Positions 11,551-22,856 of a stretch of 64,000 nucleotides of DNA are shown here, in pieces. A program made the translations under genes and the position numbers. Position 1 is the first letter of the stretch. Every line of letters begins with the position of its first letter. Location of the stretch: positions 965,239-1,029,238 of the forward strand of contig SIJG01000033.1 of NCBI GenBank assembly GCA_023374025.1, in the 5' to 3' direction. The DNA is from Heterodera schachtii. Its lineage: Eukaryota; Nematoda; Chromadorea; Rhabditida; Heteroderidae. The notes below the pieces were generated by a model. The model was not told where the DNA came from. It saw only the letters and a program-made list of their open reading frames with translations, and did no database searches.

Positions 11551-12761
11551 TTATTGAATAAGCATTCGCTGACCCATTATTTCGTCCTCACGATAAGTAT
11601 GAAGCATGTCAGTTTGATTCCACTGATCAAAAAATTTCCAGTCAATTGCCTCCTTTTCCCATTTCGCCCATTTGCTCGCGTCGCGCTCAATTGGACAACG
11701 GATCAGAAGAAAACGGCCAATAGAGTTCATCCTTTTCAACGTCAATTGTTCATGAGTAAATCCATTGGTCAGATCAAAGGGCAAAACAGAATCAGGAAAA
11801 TAACGAAACCAAATGACGATAATGAAATTGACGGGGGAAGAAGCATTGGCAAATGCCTAAAATGAGGGAAAATTGATTAAAGAAATATATATGAAATGAA
11901 AGCACCGCTTTGAATGGTTCAATGTTCGACGACCAATTCCCACCATCCATGTACAACGAGCATTTGAACAATTTTGGCACATTGTTTTGAAATGGAGTGA
12001 AAAGCCATTTGGCCAGCACTTGTCCATTCGATGCCATGGCACTTTCATCACATGGGAATTTGGCAAAGAAACCATCAGAATAGGCATTGACAACGCGAAG
12101 CGATGGAAAGTCGTCGAGAAATGACGGGACGAATTTGCGCAAACGCCGGAAAATTCTGGCAGACAATTCCAAGCCATGAATGTTTTTTCCGAGCAAAGGC
12201 CAAATGTTGCGAAAAATGGACTCCATAATTCGATCACTTTTCGTATTGATGGACAAATTAATTGGACGACAGGCGGCGAAAAGTGGGCGAAAGCGGCGGA
12301 GAAAAGCGATGGCACTGTGGTCGATGTAACTAAAAATAAATAAGAATGTTGTCAAGAATTAATTTAGCGTCAATTTAACTGGACGATGATGCGCTCGAAT
12401 CCGCTGACTTTGCATGGCAACTGAATTTGCGGAATTGGCATTGGATTTCGATAGTAATTGACAATTTCCATTTCTTTTTTGCCATTCTTTCCAATTTTTC
12501 TTTCAATTTGAATAGGTTTCAATGTCCATTTGCGAGTCTTGAAGTGTTCGTCGACGTAAAAGTCAAATCGGTGGCTGATCAGCGCAATTCCAAGGCCAAG
12601 TTGTGAAGGCGGAAGCAATTCGAACACAGAAAGCCAACAGTCGCCGGAGATGAAACTGAAAAAAGGAAAACAAAATTTAAAATTGAAATTTTAAAAATGG
12701 CATTTTAATTTTAAATTGCTTTTTCCATCTCTTCCTCCTCTTCTTTTCGGTTGTTAGACAT
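11551..12761 (-). CDS. F-box-like family protein A, first splice donor altered
   Basis: Exons 12761-12715, 12655-12380, 12329-11906 and 11856-11551 sum to 1053 nt (350 aa), phases closing. The protein starts MSNNRKEEEEE. The N-terminal unit CWLSVFELLPPSQLGLGIAL then HRFDFYVDEHF has the layout of a divergent F-box-like helix pair. Later landmarks are YIDHSAIAFLRRFRPLF, IWPLLGKNIHG, FPCDESAMAS, KWLFTPFQN and FLLIRCPIERDASKWAKWE. Members are abundant in cyst-nematode genomes and would act as substrate receptors of SCF-type ubiquitin ligases if the F-box call holds. Oddity: exon 1 must end in GCAAT, but the next bases are TT, whereas paralogue C has GT there. The first intron may not splice, leaving the start uncertain. 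Exons 2-4 are intact. Confidence 0.72.
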
Positions 12762-14619
12762 TTTGATGAGGGAAAATTATTTATTCAATATTTGACGAGT
12801 TTAATAGCTTAGCAAAATTGATAAAATTGTTGAATCAATATTTCTCTACATATAAAAAACTAAAAAAAAACTTTTTAAATAATCAATTTTCGGTACTTAT
12901 TTACAGGGCTGTAAAAAAATATGCACGAAAAGTGACCAAAACATGCGCATAAATATGCAAATAAATTCGTGAAATATGCACCAAATATGCACAAAAAAAA
13001 CTTGAAAATTAGGGGTGCAAATTAATTTTTAAAAAATTTATTCCTTATAAATTTTATCGTTGTTTTTATAATTGCAAATGTAAAAATTTCTGAAGGTTTC
13101 GGCAGTGAAGCTCACTGTTGACAAAGGGCGTAGCCAGACCCTTGGCTTCGGGGGGGGGGGGGGGGGGACTGAATTCGAAAATTCGCGATTTCTAGGGGGG
13201 TGTCTATTTCGTTAAAATGTACTGAAATTTTTTCCTAGGTGGTACCCCCAGACCTAGCCTCTTATTACCCAAATTTTCCAAAAAATTCCACTAAATTTTC
13301 AAAAAACCAACATTTTTGATGAAAATATCCTAAAAATGGCTCAAAATCACAAAATTCGTCATTTTTGGACAAAATCCCTTAACAAATCGAATTAAAAATG
13401 CAAAAAATTTTCCCGGCGGCGCCTATCGTCACCGCCGGACCCCCTTGTTCACCAAAACTCTTTTAGAAAAACCGCCGCAAAAAATGGAGTAAAGAAAAAA
13501 GTTATAGCAAAAAAAATAAATTTTTTTTTAAATCTCCGCACAGATAACATATAAGTACCCAATTTTCATTGAATAGTTTTTGTCTTTTTTGTAACAAAAC
13601 TAGCAGTATTAATTTGTTCAACTTAAACAACACACTAACAAAATGAAAGAACAATTGTAATTTTATAAACAATATTAAAGTGCCTCAAAAGCAAAGAATG
13701 AAAATTCGGCAAACAAAAACAATTTAAAATCAATAGTTTTCTCTCATTAAAAAATATCGGAGAAAAGCAAGGAAAAATTTGCTTAAGCATGAGCGAATGA
13801 AAGAAAATAGAAGGGGGAGTGATGGGCCATCACTGATGGCTTTTATAGCAATGCGTCGAAATACGAGATTATTAAAATCGTGTGAAAATGGCAAAAAATT
13901 AATATAAAAGTGGTTCTCCTCCTCCGCCATTTTTCATTATTATTTTCCATTCGCCATTTATTTTCATCGAATTTTTCTACTTTACAATTCCTTCAAAAAT
14001 GATTCTGTACATTTTTAGTATTTTTTCCCGACATTTTTATGTACTTCATCTCCCGTCAATTTCATCGCTGTCATTCGTTTTCGTTTGTTAATTTATTATT
14101 TAACGCAAAATGAGTGAGCCATTTGGGACCAAAGTCAAAGATGTCCGAAAATGAGTGCAAAATCGGCACACTCCAAAATACACTGAAAATTGGAGAAATT
14201 TTAGAAAAAAAATTCCTTGTGGGTTAGGAAAATTTTCCTAGTGAAAATGAGTAAGCCCATTGGAAAGAGCATAAAATTCTTCTGAATTGCACTTTGAATG
14301 GTGGGGCTTACGACTTGAACATTAAAAGTTATTGTTGATTAAATTTTGATGTGAGCCTGTTCAAGATTTTCAAGGAAATTTTTCCAACCCCCTAGGAATT
14401 TTTTTCGAAAATTTCACCGATTTTCAGTAAATGTTATTCGCGTCAAACGACCCGTTTTTTTTATACTCGACAAATGCCGACTTTTCCCACCCCAATTGCT
14501 ACGATAATATTTTAGTATAAAATGCCTTTTTTTCTTCTCTCCCTCATTCCAGATTCTGAATTTTGGGTCACCAATTACATAATTGTAAAACGGCAAATTG
14601 TGCTATTACAGCAAAATAA
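12762..14619. other. Repeat-rich intergenic interval between genes A and B
   Basis: Contains a cagggctg-type terminus near 12905 followed by 'atatgcac' words. It also has the left end of a poly-G element (gggcgtagccagaccc at about 13127, G run 13151-13167), a GC-rich palindrome copy at about 13415-13445, and part of the palindromic family of 17.9-18.5 kb at 14210-14410. At 14103-14160 lies a ~60-bp segment starting taacgcaaaatgagtgag that recurs at 16934-17000. No gene model supported. Confidence 0.45.
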
Positions 14620-16350
14620 ATGAACAGACGGTAATGAATTAACTAATCAAATGAAATTTTTCATTTACCCAATTCTTTTTTTTCAATGTTTCAGTTGGAT
14701 TTGTGGCGACGTTTGGATGGACATTCTTCCATCTTTTGATCGTCCCCAACTTGGTCTCAAAATGGCATTGCTTTCTGACCGTTTCGATGTGCTGGTGGAC
14801 ATGCATTTTGACGGAAAAAGCGAATTGACAATTTGGCAATCAATCGGAATTAGCAAGGGCATTGGACCAGAACCGAAACTAACAGTATCGGATTGGATAA
14901 ATTGTGTGGAATTTCCGTTGCCTGACCGTCCGCTGCCCAACAAAATTCGCTTTAATAGCCTTTACATTGAGTAGTTTTGACTTTTTTGTGTATTTTAATG
15001 CATGTTTATATTTCTTCAGCTACATTGACCATTCCGTCATTGAATTTCTCCGTTCCAATAAACAAATTTGGCACAGAATGGGCACCAATTTTGAATTGTT
15101 TGTGTTTTCTGTCCCGTTAAATGATGACTGGCTGCCAATTTGGGATGTTTTGGCCCGAGAAATTTTGCCAATTTTTGCGACAAACATTCGCCATTTGTAC
15201 GTTTATGATGGCAATCATTTGGACAATTTGCGTCGCCACATTTCGCCAACAATTCTCACCGATCTTGATCAATTGATTTCAATCACTGGTGATCTGTTAC
15301 CCGATGGAATTGCTGATGATGGGCCAAATACAACTGCTGACCAGGCATTGTCCAAATGGTTGCACACTCCGACAAAAAATGGCCAACCGAAGCGATTTCG
15401 TCGCAATATTTTTTTTCGTCCACAAAATCTGGAATGGGTCAACAACTTCAAGGAGGTGATCCGCTATATACATTTTCGTTAAATTGTGTTTTTTTTTTTA
15501 CCAATTTTGTTTAGACATTTCTTCGTGCCACCACTTCTGTCAGTTATAATATTCAACTGTATTTTCGTATGGAATCAACGCCAAACGAACAATTTGAATT
15601 GGTGAACGAAATGACGAATGAAAAGCTGACATTGAAACAGAAGAGCGAAGAATACGGCAATCATGTCGATCATTGGTCCCGAAAATTTTTTTTCTTAATT
15701 TTTTCTGAAAATTCTGATAATACGTTTCTAGGGGTGTTTTGCGGCGCTGAGCACGAATCCGGCCTCCATTTCGACCTATTTCTAACACCGGACCCGAATT
15801 CGGACAAAGTCCAAAATTATAATTTTATACGATTTTTAGTCTACAAATAGTTTAAACTATTTTGTATTGGAACACTTATGAGTATCAGCGACTTTCAGTT
15901 TGTTTCCGTGTGCGTAAACAAAGGTTGAACAAAAATAAAAAATTTGAAAGAATTTGAATTTTCGACTTTTTGTTAGAATTTGAGTTTGGGGTTCTGAATT
16001 GGGCGAAATAGAAGGCGTATTCGTGATCAGCTACCCAGAAAACCCCTGGGAACATGTTTTCATAATTTTTGAAATTAAAAAAAAATCGAAAATGTTCGAA
16101 TTCGGGTCCAGTGTTAGAAATAGGTCGAAATGGAGGCCGGATTCGTGCTCAGCGCCTCAAAACATCCCTAGAAACGTATTATCAGAATTTTCAGAAAAAA
16201 TTTAGAAAAAAAATTTTCAGGAGGACCAATGATTTCGAATTAGAGTATAATTGGCTTTTAAAACGGTGCCCAATTGGTGAGACGGCGCCAGTTAAGTGGC
16301 AAACCCGTGAAAATTCTGATTCCAATTTGAACTACCTATATCAGATTTGA
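14620..16350 (+). CDS. F-box-like family protein B, last exon split by a foldback element
   Basis: Exons 14620-14630 (11 nt, MNR plus two bases), 14695-14970, 15020-15455 and 15515-15670 continued at 16234-16350. Without the insert this is 996 nt, 331 aa, all in phase. Landmarks: RRWICGDVWMDILPSFD, LGLKMALLSDRFD, YIDHSVIEFLRS, IFATNIRHLYV, ALSKWLHTPTKNGQPKRF, FELVNEMTNEKLTLKQ and LLKRCPIGETAPVKWQ. It belongs to the same family as gene A but to the subfamily shared with D and E. The inserted foldback element (15671-16231) introduces stops in all frames, so this copy is probably non-functional unless the tail is dispensable. The 11-nt first exon is supported by the same arrangement in gene E. 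Confidence 0.72.
15671..16231. mobile_element. Foldback element of the TTCGAATTCGGGTCC family inside gene B
   Basis: Perfect 9-bp ends CATTGGTCC / GGACCAATG continue into inverted arms of more than 100 bp. The left arm holds the word ending ggacccgaattcgg (about 15785-15803); the right arm mirrors it (about 16095-16170). The interior has a second, diverged copy (15960-16050). The dinucleotide AT flanks both sides (15669-15670, 16232-16233), consistent with a 2-bp target duplication. Excising the element plus one AT restores the gene B reading frame. Confidence 0.75.
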
Positions 16351-17907
16351 TCCGCTCAATAATTCGTGTCCCAATTTGAACAGTGTCCGATTTGATTTGG
16401 GTGGAAAGCATTGCATTGGGTGAGCCAACAACAACAATTTTTGATTGTCTAAAAATGAAAATAATTTTAGGCCATTATCGCCGCCAGCAGTGGAAGAAGA
16501 AGAAGAAGAATTGGATTAAAGCAATGAAAATTATATTTGAGTAATGATCGACCATATCACCAATTGGAAACTGATTTGATGCTCTCGCTTTCTCCGAATT
16601 CTTTTGTTAATCCTTTTGTTCGAATAAAACATACATTTACTAATACAGGGTTGCCAAATGAACATTTTTAAATCAGCATTTGCGGTCAAAAAATCAGTTT
16701 GAAAAAAAAATTCTATTGTCATATTCGTGGTAAGCGATCCCGAAAAGCCCATAATAACGGGTTTTATACGACTTTAAAAAAAAGTTTATAATAAAGTGAC
16801 CCCAAAATTTTTGCCTCGAAGAGGCAAAAACTGAGAATATTAAATTTTATCGCTGAATGATCAACAAATTTTCTTTAATTACTTTTTTCTATAGCTCTTA
16901 TAATGCTCCTATCTGATGCTGAATTAATTTATTATTTAACGCAAAATGAGTGAGTTATTGGGACCAAAAAAAGATGTCCGAAAATGAGTGCAAAAGACCC
17001 TACGATCTGTCTCATTGAGAGATACCGATTGGTACCATATTCGTCGAGATTGATCCACTAGAAAAAACATCGTATAAGTCAAGAGAACCAATAGGACTAA
17101 ACTGAAGCCTAAGCTTCGTCCGCTCGCTCGAGCGCCCTACTATTTGCTCCGTCTTCGCATGTTCGCCATTGCGACGGCCCTCTACCTTTAAAGAATAAAT
17201 TGGAAATGCCAAATGTGGTTAAAATTTACATAATTGAATGCTTTTAATTTGTTTCCTTACATTTAAGCCGGTATTGAACCGAAAATGCGAAACTAGAAAA
17301 AACTTGAAGTTTCGACTTTTTGTTCGAATCCGGGTCAGAAGTTCGAAATTTGCCGAAATTGATGTCAGAATTGTGTTCTCCGACCCTGAAAACCTATAAA
17401 ATAACTTTATTTAGAAAAATTTTTTGAAAATTTTCTTTTTCAAAAAAGGGGGGCTACCATGTACACTATTACCAAGGTTCGAATTGGTCCAAAAGGATGT
17501 AAGAATCGGATTCTCCGACCGTGAAAACCCCTAAAATGACTTTGTTTCAGGAAAAAAATTTTGGAATTTTTTTTCGAAAAGAGTTGGGGCACGCACCATT
17601 GGCACTGTAACCCTTTTAAATTTTTCACGTAAAATTTCATGTCAGTTGCTGGACAAATATCTGTGTGAATTTTTGTGGCGGGCAAATGTGAAGAGACGAG
17701 AAGTTGATCCTTTTAAGGAAATTTTGAGCACAATTCGTTCACATGCCACCAACTTAGCCTGCACGCTTTTCTGGAATTATGAAAATATTTTCTTGATTTT
17801 CATTTGTTGAGAAAAAATCCAATTTGTGAATCTCGGTCTTTTGTTCAAATTCGGGTTCGGAAAATAAATGTCATATTCGTGATCAGCGCCCCAAATTACC
17901 CTAGAAA
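16351..17907. other. Intergenic repeats after gene B
   Basis: At 16934-17000 is the second copy of a ~60-bp segment also present at 14103-14160. A GC-richer stretch at 17012-17212 has an open minus-strand frame of 66 codons with no recognisable domain. Three more copies of the TTCGAATTCGGGTCC-type word lie at about 17310-17390, 17470-17540 and 17840-17910. No gene model. Confidence 0.4.
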
Positions 17908-18512
17908 AGTGTAGAAGAAAAATTTTTGATACGATTTTTTCCCCAAAAAAGTACCCAAATTAGGCGTTCCAAAATTATAAACTCAAAACTTTGAAGACAT
18001 GTAACTTTTTCTATAGGGTAAGAAAAAATTTTTCAGAAAAAAATTCCTAGGGGGTTGGAAAAAATTTTCGTTGAATACTAATGTGGCGGACAGAAAGACA
18101 AAATTTGCTACAAAATGCAAAAAACCGCTTGTCTCTACGCCTTCTGCACGTTGAGATTCCGGAGGATTAATTTACAAGTGATCAAAATTACTGTAAAATG
18201 CACTGTTTCCTTAAGAATTACAGTACTTTTTTGCTGTTCGAAATTAAACATGTAAATTCTCAGAGTTCAGAAGTCGTAGCGACATGCGGTTTTTTACATT
18301 TTGTAGCAAATTTTGTGCTCTCTCTGTGCGCCACATTCGTCTTCCACGAAAAATTTTTTCCAACCCCCTAGGAATTTTTTTCTGAAAAATTTTTTCTTAC
18401 CCTATAGAAAAAGTTACATGTCTTCAAAGTTTTGAGTTTATAATTTTGGAACGCCTAATTTGGGTACTTTTTTGGGAAAAAAATCGTATCAAAAATTTTT
18501 CTTCTACACTTC
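17908..18512. repeat. ~600-bp near-perfect palindrome (foldback element)
   Basis: The left half from gtgtagaagaaaaatttttg is mirrored by the right half ending caaaaatttttcttctacac, with the centre near 18210. Both arms carry the words cctagggggttgg, gtggcggacagaaa and cctacgcc-like strings in opposite orientations. The inner half closely matches the palindrome at 23133-23664, but the outer arms differ. Confidence 0.8.
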
Positions 18513-18656
18513 CGATAAAAAAGTTTTTTTACTAGAAATCGCGTCCCTATTATTATATATTTTACGATTTTTAGCATATAAAAATCCTAGCTCTAAAAAT
18601 AACAAAGAAAGGAAACAAAAAGGCGGATTATTAAGATTCTGCGTTATACTCATTAG

Positions 18657-20430
18657 TAGAGACCGGATTTTTCAGCACCAAAAAATGATGATCAAGGACT
18701 TAATTCAGCATCAAAAAATGGTAAAATCAGCACAAAAAAAATCGAAAAAAGCATAAAAATTTGATGATTTTTAGGCAAAAACTTTTATCAGTTAACAATA
18801 AATTCTCATTTTTTTTCTTTTCACATTGAATTTAATTTTTTCTTAGCAAAAATTGACATTTTAAATCAATTTTTCAAAAAAATTTTTTTTTAGTTATGGA
18901 TTTTTGAGAAAATTTTGCATTTTTAGGGGTATTTTAAAAAAATTTAGGTCGATCCTAGGGGTGGATTTTTCGTTTTTATTGCTAGGAGGCGGTGTTTTAG
19001 TGAAAATTTTACAAAAAAATGCTAATTAAGCACAAAAATAAGCACGAAAATGCTAAATTCAGCACCAAAATTACCAGATCAGCATTAAGCACGAAAATAC
19101 CAATTGGTAATACTGCCGATGGTCCACCGGGTCGGGGTCACTTCGGCGCGGCCACCTCGGCGCGGCCACTTCGGCGCGGGTATTTCGGCGCGAGGTTTTT
19201 TCGGCGCGAGCTTTTTCGGCGCGGGCTTTTTCGGCGCGGCCATTTCGGCGGCCTATATAAAATGGCTTTTTCGGCGCCAATGTTTAAAAATCCCAAAAAA
19301 TTTTCAAAAAAATTTTAATTTGCCTTTCATTGTGCATATAACTTATCACATTTTCTTTCAAAGTACCGTGCTAATGCAATGGTAAGCATTGGTGCATAAT
19401 TGTGGTCCCAAATTAACTTTTATATTTTGTGTCAAAATCACCAATCGGTGGGTTTTCGAGGGTGCTAATCACAATCTGACCATAGGCTTGCCAAATTCAG
19501 AACCCCGGACTCAAATTTCGAATATTTATATTGAATTTGACTTAAAAATTCCAAACTGACCAGTATTCGATGGTACACAACACTGCAAAACAATTTTTTT
19601 AAACTTTTTCTCAAAATTAGTGTGTAGGTAGTTCACAACAGGAAATTTTTTGCTTTTGGTATTGTTTTCTCAAGATTTTGAAAAAATTTTTGAAAAATTT
19701 TTTCGGCGCCGAAAAAGCCATTTTATATAGGGCGCCAAAATGGCCGCGCCGAAGTGGCCGCGCCGAAAAAGCCCGCGCCGAAAAAGCGCGCGCCGAAAAA
19801 ACCTCGCGCCGAAAAACCCGCGCCGAAGTGGCCGCGCCGAAATGGCCGCGCCGAAGTGGGCGGTTCCCTGGTCCACCCCCTTTTTGGAAAATTTTTTTCT
19901 GTTTTTTGTAAAAACACGTTTTTGGGGTTTTTAGAGTCGCTGCTCACGAATCTGACATTCATTTTGACCAATTTCGAATCCCGGACCAACGAATTCGGAC
20001 AAAAATTCGAAAATTCAAAATTTTCGAAATTTTTACTTTTGTTCCTAAATTTATCTTGCAACATCAAAAAATGGTCATTGTGAACAGGTACGAACATAAA
20101 AGTTAATTTTGAATTTTCGACTTTTTGTTCAAATTCCGGTCCGGCATTCGAATTTAATCAAAATGAAGGTTAGATTCGAGATAAGCGTCCCTAAAAACTC
20201 CATAAAACGTGTTTTTACGACTTTTTAAAGTAGAAAAAAAATTTTCCATAAGGGGGAGGGGACCATCGGCGGCAGTATTTATTACCTACCAATTTAAGCA
20301 AAAATCAGCATGAAAAAGTTGGACTTAGAAATCTCAAACCAAGTTAAAAATGCGTTTTTTATGCTTATTAGCACGCCCCAAGTTAGAAAAAATTTCAGCA
20401 GATGCTGAAAAATCCGGTTTTTGAGCCCCT
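18657..20430. mobile_element. hAT-like element with nested GC-rich element
   Basis: The left end is TAGAGACCGGATTTTTCAGCA. The right arm reads tgctgaaaaatccgg at about 20404, its inverse, followed by a degenerate terminus. Short 'cagca/agcac' words with AAAAA spacers recur at both ends (18670-18750, 19020-19090, 20290-20420). No clean TSD was found at the decayed right end. A second element (19097-20293) sits inside. Confidence 0.6.
19097..20293. mobile_element. Nested element with 15-bp GC-rich tandem arrays in inverted orientation
   Basis: Inverted ends are TTGGTAATACTGCCGATGG on the left and ccatcggcggcagtatt(t)attacc on the right. Just inside, arrays of a ~15-bp unit (cggcgcggccacttc and variants) run at 19135-19265 and, inverted, at 19705-19860, far more GC-rich than the surroundings. 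They translate as simple R/G/F or K/A/E/R repeats in every frame, a compositional artefact. The centre holds two inverted copies of the TTCGAATTCGGG-type word (about 19440-19530, 19920-20010; a third near 20110-20210). Confidence 0.65.
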
Positions 20431-20482
20431 CCATATTAGGTAATTCTAAAATTCCAATAGTTCTTTCATTCTGTGTTATTAA

Positions 20483-20897
20483 TAGTGCTTCCTTTTTTAG
20501 GCAAATGCCTAAAATTTCTGCGCATTTAATACGCACAGATAAGCACGAAAAACGCATTTTCCGCTTGGTTTGGGGTGTCTACGACGACTTTTATAATGCC
20601 TGTTTTTGCCTGTTTCGGGATTTTTGTACCTAAAGTGCCTATTTTAGGATTTTCGAAAAAATCCTTAACAAAAATGCAAATTTAATATTTTTCTCTTAAT
20701 AAAAATTTTTTTGGGTTTAAAAATTTGTTCATATTTGAAAAATTTTTTAAAAATATTTACTAATTTTATTTACAGTTGAAATATTTAATTTTTAACGTGT
20801 ATTGTTACCAAAAAAGCGTTAATAAAAAATTTTATTTGCCTATTTTAGTGCCTATTTCGCGATTTTTTGTGTCTTTGTGCCTAAAAAGGAAGCCCTA
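20483..20897. mobile_element. AGGCA-family hAT-like MITE, 415 bp, 7/8 target duplication
   Basis: Ends TAGTGCTTCCTTTTTTAGGCA and TGCCTAAAAAGGAAGCCCTA are inverted matches. Flanks are GTTATTAA (20475-20482) and GTTATTAT (20898-20905). It shares the internal words 'cgcattttccgcttggttt' and 'gacttttataatgcct' with the elements at 352 and 48466. Confidence 0.75.
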
Positions 20898-21099
20898 GTT
20901 ATTATGTGGTTTAATCTTAACGAATTAAAAACTGCTTTTTAATTTTCAAACATGACGAAAACTTTTGCATTTAAAATCGCTCATTTGGGTTTTTTCCACT
21001 TTAATTTTATAAATAACTATTGCAGTTTTCAATAAATTTTTCAATTTCTAAGCTAATTTAAATCCATCAAAAACTTTCTTAATAATTTGCCTCAACAAA

Positions 21100-22856
21100 A
21101 TGTCTGACAACCGGAAAGAAGGAGAGGAAAAAATGACAAAAGCAATGTAATTATAAAAAATAAAAATAAAAAATTTCAATTTCAATTTGTAAATTTCGTT
21201 TTCCATTTTCAGCTTCATCTCCGGCGACGGTTGGCTGGCGGTGTTCGATTTGCTGCCGGCTTCTCAACTTGGACTGGGAATTGCGCTGATCAGCCACCGA
21301 TTTGACTTTTACGTCGACGAACACTTCAGAACGCGCAAATGGTCACTCGATGTTTTGAGTTTTGGAAGAAAAATTGGAGAGAATGGCACAAATGAAATGG
21401 GAATTGTCAATTACGATGGAGAAGCATTGCCAATTCCGCCGATTGAATTGCCACGCAGAGTCATCGGATTTGAACGCATCATCATTTCGTAATTGGCGAA
21501 ATCAATGGCGTAGCCAAGGGGGGGGGGGCACAGAGGGCTTACACCCACGCTCCACTCGAACTCCAGAAAGTTTACAAGAAAAAATGAACAGTTTTTTGAG
21601 AATTTGAACCAATTTTTTAACAAATTACATTATTGCAAAAGCTCGGCGCATAATGGCACCGCCAGAGCTCCATTTTACTATATTGTTGAAAAAATTGACC
21701 CCAAATGGCAAAAAATAATCATTTTTTGGCGAAAAAACGGCTTAAAATTCGTTCAATTCAAACACTCCTCCTAATTCAAGAGAAAAATACGCCTCTAAAA
21801 ATTGAATTCAGCTCCCTCCAATGTCAAGAGTCTGGCTCGCTCATGGGCGAAATGTAAAAAATGTATGAAATATTTCCCCATTCATTTTTAGTTTCATTGA
21901 TCGCAATACCATCGATTTTCTCCGCCGTTTTCGTCAACTTTTTGCCTCCTGTCCAATTTATTTGACCATCTTTACGTACAATGATCGCATGTTGGAGTTT
22001 GTTTTGCGCACAATTTGGCCAATGCTCGGGAAAAACATTTGTGCCATGCGATTGTCCACCGAATCTTTCCGCTGTTTGCGACAATTCGTCCCGTCAATTC
22101 TCAACGATTGTCCATCGCTTTGCTTTGTCTACTATATTGTGGGCAATATTATTCACCGATTTTCCATGCGATGACAATGCCATGGCACCGGATGGACAAG
22201 CATTGTCAAAATGGCTGTTCACTCCCAATTCAAACGATGTGCCGAAGATGTTCAACTGCTGGTTGGACATGGATTTGACGTCGAATGTTGAAGCATTCAA
22301 AGCGGTGATTATTATTTGACTGATTTGGCACTTTTACGGGCTTTTGGATTTTCTGACAAAACATTCGCCTAATCAAAAATTAAGCGGACAAAAATGGTCT
22401 CCTCCTAAGCAAAAGTGCCACATTTATCATTTCATTTACCATTTCTTAATCGATTTTCCCTTATTTTAGGCATTTGCCAATTCGTCTTCCTCCGTCAATT
22501 TCATTGTTGTCATTTGGTTTCGTTCACCTTTTGCTTCCTCCGTTGTGCCTTTTGCTCTGACCAACAAATTGACTCGGGAACAATTGACATTGAAAAGAAC
22601 TGACAACAGCAGCCAATGTTTTTTGCTGGTCCGTTGTCCAATTGCGCGAGATGAAAGCAAATGGGCAAAATGGGAGGAGGAAGCGATTGGCTGGCAAATT
22701 TATAATCAATGGAACAATATTGACATTCAAATTTATGATAAGCATGGCATCGAGGATGGGTCAGCGCATGCTTTTGCAAAATTCAAATTTCTTGCGTTTC
22801 TGTTTTTAGACTTCTCGACGAAACTCTCGGTCCAAAGTGATCAGTGGAATGAATGA
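21100..22856 (+). pseudogene. F-box-like family copy C, frameshifted in exon 3
   Basis: Exons 21100-21146, 21213-21488, 21892-22304 and 22470-22856. The start is MSDNRKEGEEK, then WLAVFDLLPASQLGLGIAL and HRFDFYVDEHF. Exon 3 opens FIDRNTIDFLRRFRQLF and IWPMLGKNICAM, but its length leaves one extra base. The first frame stops at TGA near 22171, and the homologous continuation (FPCDDNAMAPDGQALSKWLF) lies in the next frame. The break is somewhere in 22125-22165. Exon 4 resumes well (SSSSVNFIVVIWFRS, CFLLVRCPIARDESKWAKWE). Unlike gene A, its exon 1 keeps a GT donor. Intron 2 has taken in a poly-G repeat. A sequencing indel would be the benign explanation. Confidence 0.75.

Noticed and set aside
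17012..17212. 66-codon minus frame in a GC-richer patch, suspected retrotransposon piece
   Set aside because: No recognisable gag, protease, reverse transcriptase or integrase motif.
19019..20097. Open frames encoding RRGHFGAATSARPLRRG-like and KARAEKARAEK-like repeats
   Set aside because: Every frame on both strands is open because the DNA is a 15-bp GC-rich tandem array within a transposon; no start, splice or codon logic.
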